Of a DNA stretch of 38,255 bases, positions 23,735 through 29,819 are shown one piece after another. The notes beneath the pieces were generated by a model. The model saw only the letters and a program-made list of their open reading frames with translations. It was not told the DNA's origin and ran no database searches. Source of the DNA: a virus; IMG/VR virus record IMGVR_UViG_3300017781_000042, positions 1-38,255 of that record, one strand, 5' to 3'. The first letter of the stretch is position 1. Each line of letters begins with the position of its first letter. Position numbers and translations under genes: made by a program.

Positions 23735-24106
23735 ATGTTGGCATTTTTAATTAACCCGAATACTGAGACAGTCGAAGTTGTCGAATACGATGGAGACTAT
23801 AAGAACATTCAAAAGCTAATTGGTGCTAGTTTGTTCACAACAGTCTGCATTAACTACGACGAAGAGAAAGGCGTATCTACTGACATTTATGTAGATGATG
23901 AAGGCATGTTGTCGCTTTCTGCCGATAGTAAATTCATTAAGTTTGATAACTACCCATACCCACTAGCAGGGAATGGTCTGGTTCTTGGGTGCGATGTCGA
24001 GGGTGAAAGCGTTTCACCAATGATTAGCAAACAAGAGCTAGAGGAAAGTATCTCATTCATGGATTTCTTCGAGGTTCGTGACTATGCAATGAAGGAGGGC
24101 ATATAA
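23735..24106 (+). CDS. DUF3846-like early protein (123 aa)
   Basis: A GAGGAG ribosome site fixes the start at MLAFLINPNTETVEVVEYDG. The pattern fits DUF3846: a first beta segment plus a short helix (YKNIQKLIGASLF), then YDEEKGVSTDIYVDDEGML, then PYPLAGNGLVLGCDVEGE where the family has a small hydrophobic -G.-.V-G segment. DUF3846 proteins occur in phages and plasmids without known function. The stop overlaps the next ATG (TAATG). Confidence 0.6.
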   Translation: MLAFLINPNTETVEVVEYDGDYKNIQKLIGASLFTTVCINYDEEKGVSTDIYVDDEGMLSLSADSKFIKFDNYPYPLAGNGLVLGCDVEGESVSPMISKQELEESISFMDFFEVRDYAMKEGI

Positions 24107-24660
24107 TGGGAATGGACGTTTACGGATTAAATCCTGTTCTGAAAGGAGCTAAACCAGAAATTGATTGGTCTAGCAACCCGTCACAAGAAGAAACAGACGC
24201 ATATTTTGCGGCAAGCGATGCGTGGCATTCTGAAAATCAAGGCGCATATTTTCGTAATAACGTCTGGTATTGGCATCCATTATGGCAATTCGTTTGCGAT
24301 GCCTGTGATGATTTTCTTTCTGAAGAAGAGCAATCAAGAGGCTCTGTCAATGATGGCTATGAATATGACGCTGAGACTGCGCTACAGATAGCTGACCGAT
24401 TGAAAGAAGCATTGGAAGTCGGGTTCGTTCAAAAGTTCGCTGAAGAACGTCAAGCCCGTCTTGATAGCTTGCCTCTTGAAACCTGTACCCTGTGCGATGG
24501 CACTGGTGTTCGTGATGACGAATATGTGCAGGGCAAGTGCAATGGATGTGATGGCACTGGCAAAGTCAAGAACTGGAACACGCACTACCCCTTTGATGTT
24601 GACAACGTCAAAGAGTTCGAACAATTCTGCCGCCTGTCTGGTGGTTTCGAAATTCGCTAA
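24106..24660 (+). CDS. Conserved phage protein with DnaJ-type zinc finger
   Basis: This is a 184-aa protein. Residues 1-65 (MGMDVYGLNPVLKG, YFRNNVWYWHPLWQFVC) match a common phage family. At 127-152 two CxxCxGxG motifs (TCTLCDGTGVRD and KCNGCDGTGKVK) form half of the DnaJ central zinc domain, as in DnaJ cysteine-rich domains. DnaJ has four such motifs, so this is a single zinc unit. It has no J domain, so it is not a full DnaJ. It may bind protein or nucleic acid. The ATG overlaps the upstream stop. Confidence 0.72.
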   Translation: MGMDVYGLNPVLKGAKPEIDWSSNPSQEETDAYFAASDAWHSENQGAYFRNNVWYWHPLWQFVCDACDDFLSEEEQSRGSVNDGYEYDAETALQIADRLKEALEVGFVQKFAEERQARLDSLPLETCTLCDGTGVRDDEYVQGKCNGCDGTGKVKNWNTHYPFDVDNVKEFEQFCRLSGGFEIR

Positions 24661-24679
24661 TCCTGTTGGTAGCAGGTTG

Positions 24680-24711
24680 GAGGGCGGTGCTTCGGCACTG
24701 CCCTCTTTTTT
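24680..24711 (+). terminator. Strong rho-independent terminator
   Basis: An 11-bp stem (GAGGGCGGTGC 24680-24690 and GCACTGCCCTC 24695-24705, one G-T pair) with a TTCG loop is followed by six T residues. It ends the unit of the DUF3846-like and DnaJ-zinc genes. Confidence 0.9.
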
Positions 24712-24726
24712 AGAAAGAGGATAGAC

Positions 24727-25038
24727 ATGACACCTGAAGAAATTAAAACTTTAAGACACAGCATGGTTAACACCAAATACAACAAAGCACCAAGCCAGAG
24801 AACATTTAGCGTATTTTTAGGTTTTGGAACGGCAACGATAGCTCGTTACGAGTTAGGTTATAAACCTCAAAAATCGCATGAGATTATTCTTAAAAAGCTT
24901 TCTATTGATCCAAAGTTTATCCACGATATTTCAGAGTGGAATAAAGAAAGCTCCAACCACAAAAACGATTTTGATATTGTTCCTAATTGGGAACGCCTTG
25001 CAGAACTAAAACTACAGAAAATTTTATTCCCTTCGTAA
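24727..25038 (+). CDS. Small HTH DNA-binding regulator
   Basis: This 103-aa protein starts MTPEEIKTLRHSMV, after a GAGG-type ribosome site. Residues 23-52 fit an XRE-like helix-turn-helix (SQRTFSVFLGFGTATIARYE), the usual order being helix, turn with GFGT, recognition helix ATIARYELG. The tail is charged (NWERLAELKLQKILFPS). It may control the repeated promoters at 23663 and 25134, one of which has a palindrome over the -10. It could be a phage repressor or a antitoxin-type regulator; partner toxin not seen. Confidence 0.65.
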   Translation: MTPEEIKTLRHSMVNTKYNKAPSQRTFSVFLGFGTATIARYELGYKPQKSHEIILKKLSIDPKFIHDISEWNKESSNHKNDFDIVPNWERLAELKLQKILFPS

Positions 25039-25059
25039 ACCCCAGGATCAAGCTGCAGA

Positions 25060-25133
25060 AATTGTTTCCGGGGCGGCGGCCCCGGGCGGCCCGGATCCCG
25101 GAGACGCAAGAGGCGCAAGGCGCAAGGCGCAAG
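25060..25133 (+). repeat. GC-rich plus GCGCAAG repeat, copy A
   Basis: A GC-rich stretch (GGGGCGGCGGCCCCGGGCGG and following CCCGG) is followed by GACGCAAG (25103) and three overlapping GGCGCAAG units (25112, 25119, 25126) on the same strand. It sits between the regulator and the next promoter. Its base composition is far above that of the neighbouring genes. The same two-part form occurs at 25465 and 25570. Confidence 0.7.
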
Positions 25134-25161
25134 TTGACTTTCCCCCAAGGATAGTTATAAT
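25134..25161 (+). promoter_or_regulatory. Sigma70-type promoter
   Basis: TTGACT (25134-25139) and TATAAT (25156-25161) are 16 bases apart. The element shares the TTGACTTTCCCCCA-G-ATAGT sequence with the promoter at 23663. It drives the 73-aa gene at 25187. Confidence 0.8.
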
Positions 25162-25186
25162 GAAGTATCAACAGAAAGGTATACAC

Positions 25187-25408
25187 ATGACAACATATAA
25201 CGGACACCGATCCTGGAACGCTTGGAACGTAAGCTTATGGATTAATAACGATGAAGGTCTTTACTTTCGAGCACGAGACCTAGTCAAAGAACACGGCATA
25301 ACAAAAGCCGTCCGTCTTCTCCTAGAAGAACTGCCCACCACCACACCTGACGGCGGACGCTACAATAAGACTTGCGTCCGCGAAGCAATCAGAGATATAC
25401 TAACATAA
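25187..25408 (+). CDS. DUF7249-like protein (73 aa)
   Basis: The ATG at 25187 has AAAGG upstream. MTTYNGHRSWNAWNVSLWIN and EGLYFRARDLVKE match the YNG-(Y/W)-WN-LW-NNEGLY block of a small phage and plasmid family (DUF7249-like). The C-terminal half is helical (REAIRDILT). Function is unknown. It is a single-gene unit with its own promoter and terminator. Confidence 0.65.
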   Translation: MTTYNGHRSWNAWNVSLWINNDEGLYFRARDLVKEHGITKAVRLLLEELPTTTPDGGRYNKTCVREAIRDILT

Positions 25409-25423
25409 TCAATCCCTCTACTC

Positions 25424-25461
25424 GCCCGTGGCAACCTCCCTTTATTGCCACGGGCTTTTTT
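25424..25461 (+). terminator. Strong rho-independent terminator
   Basis: A perfect 11-bp stem (GCCCGTGGCAA 25424-25434 and TTGCCACGGGC 25445-25455) with a 10-base loop is followed by six T residues, 16 bases after the 73-aa gene. Confidence 0.92.
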
Positions 25462-25464
25462 ATG

Positions 25465-25537
25465 CTGCCAGCACCCGCGGTACCCGGCACCCGGTGACAC
25501 CCGGAGGCGCAAGGCGCAAGAAGCCACAAGACGCAAG
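25465..25537 (+). repeat. GC-rich plus GCGCAAG repeat, copy B
   Basis: CCCGCGGTACCCGGCACCCG and ACACCCGG (about 25473-25504) are followed by GGCGCAAG at 25506 and 25513 and GACGCAAG at 25530. It follows the terminator of the 73-aa gene and lies in the gap after the nuclease stop. The orientation is the same as copies A and C. No gene is seen in the copy itself. Confidence 0.68.
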
Positions 25538-25569
25538 GTAATCAAGGGATTGCAAAAGAAGGATAACGC

Positions 25570-25627
25570 TGCCCCCGGCACCCGGTACCTGGCCCGGACT
25601 ATTCAGACGCAAGGCGCAAGGCGCAAG
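25570..25627 (+). repeat. GC-rich plus GCGCAAG repeat, copy C, entering a gene end
   Basis: CCCCCGGCACCCGGTACC and GGCCCGG are followed by GACGCAAG (25606), then GGCGCAAG at 25613 and 25620. Bases 25599-25627 are also the last codons of the nuclease gene on the minus strand, giving a CALRLASE tail. So this repeat probably became part of the coding end. Confidence 0.68.
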
Positions 25628-25985
25628 AAACACAGTCCGCAAGACTCGAATCGTGGTACAAGGGACTCGTTTTCAAGCCTTTTTCGTGCAATTCAAGGCT
25701 TTGACCGCCACCAAATAAAAATACATCGCCCTTCGAGGGGCGTGAAACTAAGAAAAAATTCTTACCGCCAGCTAGAGAATACTCATAATTCCATGCAATT
25801 TGAGCAGGACGAAGGTCAATTCGATTAGCTTTTGCTATCTTTAGTTCTAACCAGAAGGCTGACCCGTTATATGCAATGTGACTATCTGGAATACCTACGC
25901 CGACAGTGTTCTCAATCCTTGTCGTGTGTGATTTGGACGGGAGTTCTTTCTTCACTTGCTTCCACAATCTCTGTTCCGGTGACAT
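25599..25985 (-). CDS. VRR-NUC-type nuclease (128 aa)
   Basis: The PD-(D/E)xK fold is visible: a helical start (MSPEQRLWKQVKKEL), Gly/Pro-rich GVGIPDSHIAYNG with Asp34, then FWLELKIAKA with Glu47 and Lys49, then RPAQIAWNYEYS (Gln62). This is the VRR-NUC order, used in structure-specific or Holliday-junction nucleases. Start ATG 25985 has AAGG before it; an earlier TTG is less likely. The gene overlaps terS by 74 bases. Its last nine residues (SCALRLASE) are repeat-derived, so the fold probably ends before them. Role in packaging or recombination is inferred. Confidence 0.75.
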   Translation of the reverse strand: MSPEQRLWKQVKKELPSKSHTTRIENTVGVGIPDSHIAYNGSAFWLELKIAKANRIDLRPAQIAWNYEYSLAGGKNFFLVSRPSKGDVFLFGGGQSLELHEKGLKTSPLYHDSSLADCVSCALRLASE

Positions 25986-26481
25986 CCCTAACCTTCCCTT
26001 CAATAAATGCAGACGGATATTCGTTGCGTAGTTTTGAAAGGCGTTCAGCTATTTCCTCTCGTGACATATTATCAATAGAGTGTATGTGCTGATTCTCTCT
26101 TCGGTCTACAGTAAGACCACCAAGTGATGACCTAATCTTTTCGGCATTGATGGCGGCAGAAAACTGACCTTCTTCTTCTGCTGATCTCGACAGTTCTGAA
26201 AATCTTTTCAACTGACCGATTAGGGTGACACCAAATTTTTTCTCTCGTTCTTCTCGTAACTCGGTGATGTGTTGTGTGACCAAAGGATAATCTTTGCCGT
26301 TTAACAAACGAGAAGCATGGACATTCGCACTTTCTTTTGCGTATCCAGCCCGTCTTGCACATTCTGCGTTGGAATAAATACCTTCAATATAGAGTTTAGC
26401 AAACTCTCGTTGCCTATTTGTAAGGTAACGACCTTCGTTTTCTATATCTTCTTTAGATTTAGTTTCTTTTACTTCTGACAT
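25912..26481 (-). CDS. terS: Terminase small subunit
   Basis: This is a 189-aa protein. LTNRQREFAKLYIEGIYSNA followed by ARRAGYAKESANVHASRLLN gives the HTH signature of Terminase_2-type small subunits (about residues 20-62). A coil segment (GQLKRFSELSRSAEEEGQFS) probably mediates ring assembly, and the C-terminal part is acidic and flexible. AAAGGATAG precedes the ATG. It would bind the pac or cos site and hand DNA to terL, which is 3.5 kb away on the same strand. A periodic repeat lies just upstream of its start. Confidence 0.85.
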   Translation of the reverse strand: MSEVKETKSKEDIENEGRYLTNRQREFAKLYIEGIYSNAECARRAGYAKESANVHASRLLNGKDYPLVTQHITELREEREKKFGVTLIGQLKRFSELSRSAEEEGQFSAAINAEKIRSSLGGLTVDRRENQHIHSIDNMSREEIAERLSKLRNEYPSAFIEGKVRDVTGTEIVEASEERTPVQITHDKD

Positions 26482-26504
26482 TTCTATCCTTTTGACCCAT
26501 TAGA

Positions 26505-26592
26505 AGTGTATAAGTGTATATGAAGTGTATAAAAAAAACCTAAGTAAAACAGTCTTGTATTATACTTTTATACATTTATACATTTATACACT
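26505..26592. repeat. 8-bp-periodic TTATAC array with DnaA-box-like sites
   Basis: GTGTATA occurs at 26506, 26514 and 26525; four TTATAC copies start at 26560, 26568, 26576 and 26584, exactly 8 bases apart. TTATACACT occurs at 26584-26592 (plus), 26524-26532 and 26505-26513 (both minus), each matching the DnaA box (TTATNCACA) at eight of nine positions. The 26482-26757 gap holds no gene. Either a replication origin or a terminase-binding (pac) site is plausible. Confidence 0.6.
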
Positions 26593-26677
26593 CTAGATGA
26601 AAAAAATTTACTAAACATTTTTAAATCTACAGAGAGTATATAACGTATGTTTTTCCAGCACTTTTCCAAATGCTTTG

Positions 26678-26706
26678 TTGACTTTTCCCAAACAAAAATA
26701 GATAAT
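26678..26706 (+). promoter_or_regulatory. Sigma70-type promoter for the accessory gene block
   Basis: TTGACT (26678-26683) and GATAAT (26701-26706) are 17 bases apart, with TTGACTTTTCCC resembling the other two phage promoters. It would drive the block of short genes from 26758. Confidence 0.7.
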
Positions 26707-26757
26707 AAACATGCCTGATTATACGGGCGTTTTTATTAATTTTCAACGAGGTATAAC

Positions 26758-26976
26758 ATGACTGTAAGTAGCAACGAGGTTCACGAGCCGAGTGACGCTG
26801 ACATTGACGACATGAGAATACACATGACGTTACATGATTTGCGTGGTTTGGCTGAGATGAATTTATCCATACAAGATGTGAACGTGATTATATCGGCACT
26901 TGAGCCGATACACATGGCTTTGACCAGCAAGATTACTGTGTCTGGTGATGTTGAGGAGGAGTCACAAAATGATTAA
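26758..26976 (+). CDS. Small accessory protein (72 aa)
   Basis: MTVSSNEVHEPSDADIDDMR begins a 72-aa, acidic, mostly helical protein. ACGAGG lies eight bases before the ATG. It is the first gene after the 26678 promoter. The end overlaps the next gene by 8 bases. No family is recognised. Confidence 0.58.
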   Translation: MTVSSNEVHEPSDADIDDMRIHMTLHDLRGLAEMNLSIQDVNVIISALEPIHMALTSKITVSGDVEEESQND

Positions 26977-27253
26977 AGGCGTATTCAAAGTAAAGGAATT
27001 AATTGAGAAGCTAGAGCAGTTTCAATCTGATGAGAGCGTTGCGCTGTATTTGGTTGACGAGGCTGATGTCCACAAGTGGAACACAGAGGCGAGTGACATC
27101 ATGTCGATGGACTTGGGTTCGTTTGCCGATGCCCTTGATGAAGGCGTTGTCAAATGGATAGACGAGGACGAGGAGTTTTGCTTAACCCCTACTTGCGTTA
27201 ACAGGATATTGGATTGGTATCCACCGAGTTGGTCTGGAGGAAAATATGACTAG
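26969..27253 (+). CDS. Small accessory protein (94 aa)
   Basis: The start at 26969 (MIKGVFKVKELIEKLEQFQS) has a GAGGAGG site before it. The acidic protein has helix, beta and short Trp-rich end (WYPPSWSGGKYD), and the pattern ESVALYLVDEADVHKW. It resembles no family I can name. Overlap with the following gene is 8 bases. Confidence 0.58.
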   Translation: MIKGVFKVKELIEKLEQFQSDESVALYLVDEADVHKWNTEASDIMSMDLGSFADALDEGVVKWIDEDEEFCLTPTCVNRILDWYPPSWSGGKYD

Positions 27254-27422
27254 GCAAGAAATTATATCGGATGTGTTGTGTGACTTGTACGACATTCAAA
27301 AAGTCGTGAGTCATCGGTGTGGAAACATGCCTAAAGACAATGAAGGAACTGAAACAACTATTAACGATTGCATTGAAAACTGCATCGAACAATTAGAAGG
27401 AATACAAAATGACAGAAGCTAA
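27246..27422 (+). CDS. Very short helical protein (58 aa)
   Basis: The 58 residues begin MTRQEIISDVLCDLYDIQKV and end EGIQNDRS. Helical with four cysteines (C12, C25, C42, C46) but no standard metal pattern. It fits the overlap style of the block (8 bases before, 14 bases after), which supports that it is real although under 60 codons. Confidence 0.5.
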   Translation: MTRQEIISDVLCDLYDIQKVVSHRCGNMPKDNEGTETTINDCIENCIEQLEGIQNDRS

Positions 27423-27660
27423 AAATACTAAATACGTTGAAGAACATTTATGGGCGCATGATTTATATGGTCAACTGATTGGCTTTGAGATTGTGGATTT
27501 TTACATGGAAGAAACAGATGATAACTTCGATGCGTGGCCTACTTTTGTTATCGAGAATAAAGAGAACAAGGAACGTGTAAAGCTAGTCTTGTCTCGTGAC
27601 CCAGAAGGTAACGGGGCGGGCTTTGCTTTCGTGGAAGGAGTGAAAGATGACAGAACCTAA
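27409..27660 (+). CDS. Small accessory protein (83 aa)
   Basis: MTEAKNTKYVEEHLWAHDLY starts an 83-aa acidic protein with a beta-rich centre (FEIVDFYMEETDDNFDAWPT). A GAAGGAA site precedes the ATG. It overlaps both neighbours by 14 bases. It may be a small phage-encoded protein inhibitor, but that is speculation and no family is recognised. Confidence 0.58.
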   Translation: MTEAKNTKYVEEHLWAHDLYGQLIGFEIVDFYMEETDDNFDAWPTFVIENKENKERVKLVLSRDPEGNGAGFAFVEGVKDDRT

Positions 27661-27820
27661 TTGTCCAAATTGCAATGAAGACACGCTTGAGTGGTCAGGC
27701 AGTGATGGTGTTGAGTGGGAGACTTATGACTGCACAAATTGTGGAACGAGTTATGAAGTGCCGATTGAGATTGAACGCTATTGGGATGACATGAAACGTA
27801 CAGGAGTAGTGGATGACTGA
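27647..27820 (+). CDS. Zinc-ribbon small protein (57 aa)
   Basis: CPNC (Cys6, Cys9) and CTNC (Cys29, Cys32) make a compact four-cysteine zinc ribbon; the C-terminus is short and acidic (VDD). GGAAGGAG precedes the ATG. At 57 aa it is easily missed. It probably binds DNA, RNA or a protein partner, as other phage zinc ribbons do. Confidence 0.6.
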   Translation: MTEPNCPNCNEDTLEWSGSDGVEWETYDCTNCGTSYEVPIEIERYWDDMKRTGVVDD

Positions 27821-28001
27821 AGACGTAGAAAAGACATTGGTCTATATCCGTGAAAGTGGATTAGGCGAAGCAGAAATGTGTGTGAAGACGGACGGCAGTT
27901 TTATTGCCGTCCCGATTACACAGAACCAACTGATCAATATCATCACAGGCGCAAGCGAAATTCTTGCTCGTGACATACAAAGACGCAAGGAGGTGCATTA
28001 A
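27813..28001 (+). CDS. Small accessory protein (62 aa)
   Basis: MTEDVEKTLVYIRESGLGEA begins a 62-aa protein with KTDGSFIAVPITQNQLINII then TGASEILARD. A CAGGAG site is present. No family is recognised. Its start overlaps the zinc-ribbon gene by 8 bases. Confidence 0.55.
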   Translation: MTEDVEKTLVYIRESGLGEAEMCVKTDGSFIAVPITQNQLINIITGASEILARDIQRRKEVH

Positions 28002-28002
28002 C

Positions 28003-28179
28003 ATGCCTAAATATAACGTAGGACGTATTCAACATTTTAAGGAATACATAATAGTCGAGGCTTCTTCAGAGGAGGAAGCTTTCGACAAGCTTAGAGACGA
28101 GATAGATAGTGGTGAGCGATTGAACCATGTTTATTTCGAGGGCGATGGTGAGTTGGTTTGTGTGGAGGAGACAGATTGA
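28003..28179 (+). CDS. Small accessory protein (58 aa)
   Basis: A very strong AAGGAGGTG ribosome site supports the ATG at 28003. The 58-aa protein (MPKYNVGRIQHFKEYIIVEA) has helix and beta segments and an acidic tail (GDGELVCVEETD). Its stop overlaps the methyltransferase ATG by one base. Function is unknown. Confidence 0.6.
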   Translation: MPKYNVGRIQHFKEYIIVEASSEEEAFDKLRDEIDSGERLNHVYFEGDGELVCVEETD

Positions 28180-29150
28180 TGAGGCACGTTGATTTATGTT
28201 CGGGCATTGGAGGTTTCGCACTTGGTTTCGAGTGGGCGGAATTATCCAAGCCTGTTTTGTTCTGCGACATAGAACCTTGGAGTCGCAAGATTATTAATAA
28301 ACATTGGCCTGATGTGCCGATAGCAGAAGATGTAAAGGAATTAGCAAATGACCCAGAAAGAACTGTTCCCGACTGTGACATCCTCACAGCCGGATATCCG
28401 TGCCAACCTTTTTCGCAAGCCGGAAGACGCAAGGGCGAAGAAGACCCTCGCCACATCTTCCCGTACATTATGCAAATTGTTGCATCCAAAAGACCCTCTT
28501 GGTGCGTTTTCGAAAACGTTTATGGTCACGTCAGCATGGGATTGGACACTGCGCTCACTGCAATGGAAGCAGAAGGTTACGCCACGAGGCCGTTTATTAT
28601 TCCAGCTATATCCGTCGGCGCACCTCACCGAAGAGACAGAATCTTCATCGTCGGACGACTTGCGGACGACACTGGAAGAGCAGGTTTGTCCAGAAGCGAA
28701 CAAGCTGTGGGCGACTCCGGCGGCGGCGGACGCGGTGGGTTCAACGGGGGGAGGACAGGGCAAGAGTCTACGGACGGATGTTCGGATGTGGCCTACCCCA
28801 ACGACGAGGGATTACAAGGGAGCGTCAGGCAAGGGCAGACAGGAACGCAAGGGCAATCCGGCGGACACGTTACCCAACGCAGTAGCGATGTGGCCTACGC
28901 CGACAGCGAACGAGGATGCGGCGGGGACACCCAACGGCAAGATGCAGAAGATGCTGGGCAACCACCCAGAGATTCGTGGAACGTCACCGGAGGAGTGGAA
29001 ACGTGGGGCGTTGAACCCGACGTGGGTAGAGTGGCTAATGGGATACCCAAAAGGGTGGACAGAATTAGAGGACTAGGCAACGCGATTGTCCCCCAGATAG
29101 CAAAACAAATTGGATTAGCAATAAAGGAGACAGAGAATGTTAGATATTAA
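28179..29150 (+). CDS. Phage DNA cytosine-5 methyltransferase
   Basis: This is a 323-aa protein from the ATG at 28179. Motif I (DLCSGIGGFALG, 5-16), motif IV (GYPCQPFS with catalytic Cys75), motif VI (ENV, 112-114), motif VIII (RRDRIFIVG, from 151) and motif X (GLGNAIVPQIA, from 298) are all present and in order, so it should be active. Residues 161-297 are Gly/Gln/Ser/Asp-rich, with a repeated VAY-D or VANGI pattern, and would hold the short target-recognition domain. A second gene is encoded in the same bases (28348-29076). Methylation probably protects phage DNA from host restriction; the recognition site is not known. Confidence 0.9.
   Translation: MRHVDLCSGIGGFALGFEWAELSKPVLFCDIEPWSRKIINKHWPDVPIAEDVKELANDPERTVPDCDILTAGYPCQPFSQAGRRKGEEDPRHIFPYIMQIVASKRPSWCVFENVYGHVSMGLDTALTAMEAEGYATRPFIIPAISVGAPHRRDRIFIVGRLADDTGRAGLSRSEQAVGDSGGGGRGGFNGGRTGQESTDGCSDVAYPNDEGLQGSVRQGQTGTQGQSGGHVTQRSSDVAYADSERGCGGDTQRQDAEDAGQPPRDSWNVTGGVETWGVEPDVGRVANGIPKRVDRIRGLGNAIVPQIAKQIGLAIKETENVRY
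28348..29076 (+). CDS. Nested out-of-frame conserved protein inside the methyltransferase gene
   Basis: A 242-aa frame lies one base out of phase wholly inside the methyltransferase gene. It has its own AAGGA ribosome site (28335-28339) eight bases before the ATG. Motifs match a phage family I recognise: LWATPAAADA (120-129), MWPTPTTRDYKG (147-158), MWPTPTANEDAAG (181-193), LNPTWVEWLMGYPKGW then TELED at the end (222-242). The WPTPT motifs use the same bases as VAYPND / VAYADS in the methyltransferase, and the GYPKGWTELED end shares bases with GIPKRVDRIRGLGN, part of motif X. Function is unknown; a partner or specificity role for the methyltransferase is a guess. Confidence 0.75.
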   Translation: MTQKELFPTVTSSQPDIRANLFRKPEDARAKKTLATSSRTLCKLLHPKDPLGAFSKTFMVTSAWDWTLRSLQWKQKVTPRGRLLFQLYPSAHLTEETESSSSDDLRTTLEEQVCPEANKLWATPAAADAVGSTGGGQGKSLRTDVRMWPTPTTRDYKGASGKGRQERKGNPADTLPNAVAMWPTPTANEDAAGTPNGKMQKMLGNHPEIRGTSPEEWKRGALNPTWVEWLMGYPKGWTELED

Positions 29151-29478
29151 ATACGATTACAAAGGGTATGTGTACATACCCGAAGAAGACAAAGACGAGG
29201 ACAACGTAAAAACTCAGCATGTTATCTGGTTTGGTAACAGAATCAAGTTTCACGATACGAGTCACTCGCCCTATTCAGTCATGTCACGGGGTGACTTTGA
29301 GGAGTTCATTGACTCAAACATCGAGAGGCGCATGAAGCGGTTGATGGAAGTAAAGTCACTGTTACTTGAACAGTCGGTTGAGTTGTCTATGACGGGCGGC
29401 TCTGATGAAATGGCAGAGAAAGTTGAGAAGTGCACACAAATACTAGATGAATTATACGAAGAAGAGAGGAGTAGATAA
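29137..29478 (+). CDS. Small accessory protein (113 aa)
   Basis: MLDIKYDYKGYVYIPEEDKD begins a 113-aa protein with a beta start, SRGDFEEFIDSNIERRMKRL and a coiled C-terminus (KVEKCTQILDELYEEERS). AAAGGAG precedes the ATG and the gene overlaps the methyltransferase by 14 bases. No family is recognised. Confidence 0.6.
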   Translation: MLDIKYDYKGYVYIPEEDKDEDNVKTQHVIWFGNRIKFHDTSHSPYSVMSRGDFEEFIDSNIERRMKRLMEVKSLLLEQSVELSMTGGSDEMAEKVEKCTQILDELYEEERSR

Positions 29479-29819
29479 TGGGCGAAGTAATAGATTTCGT
29501 AACACAAAAACCCGCCGCCACATATACGGCGGATCAGATTCGAATTGTCCCGCTTTGTGGAAACATGAAGCCGACCAAAGACCCAGACGACACAGTCTGG
29601 TGGGGCATAACGTTGTTCACGGAGTTTGACCACGGACGAAAGAAGTCGAATAATTTAGCATTGTATCAGGCGAGGCTAGTTGCGGCGTATGAGATGATGT
29701 CATACGCGGTTCGAGGTGCGTTAATAATGGCGCACGACTTGGACGTACAAATCGACTCTGACCAAGATTTTCTTATTGAGGCAGAGATTTTAGACAAAAT
29801 GATAAAGGAGACAGAATAA
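29478..29819 (+). CDS. Small accessory protein (113 aa)
   Basis: MGEVIDFVTQKPAATYTADQ starts a 113-aa protein with a hydrophobic centre (ARLVAAYEMMSYAVRGALIM) and acidic end. It overlaps both neighbours by one base, fitting the coupled block. It is not known to me. Confidence 0.58.
   Translation: MGEVIDFVTQKPAATYTADQIRIVPLCGNMKPTKDPDDTVWWGITLFTEFDHGRKKSNNLALYQARLVAAYEMMSYAVRGALIMAHDLDVQIDSDQDFLIEAEILDKMIKETE

Noticed and set aside
25445-25828. 127-aa plus-strand frame across repeats B and C
   Set aside because: It reads through the GC-rich repeats and opposite the nuclease; the translation is Arg/Gln-rich repeat product with no motif.
26505-26592. CRISPR array
   Set aside because: Units are 6-8 bases with 8-base periodicity and no spacers, so they are iteron-like, not CRISPR.
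28341-28763. 140-aa minus-strand frame across the methyltransferase gene
   Set aside because: No recognisable motif or ribosome site; long frames on the third strand here follow from the high GC of the dual-coding region.
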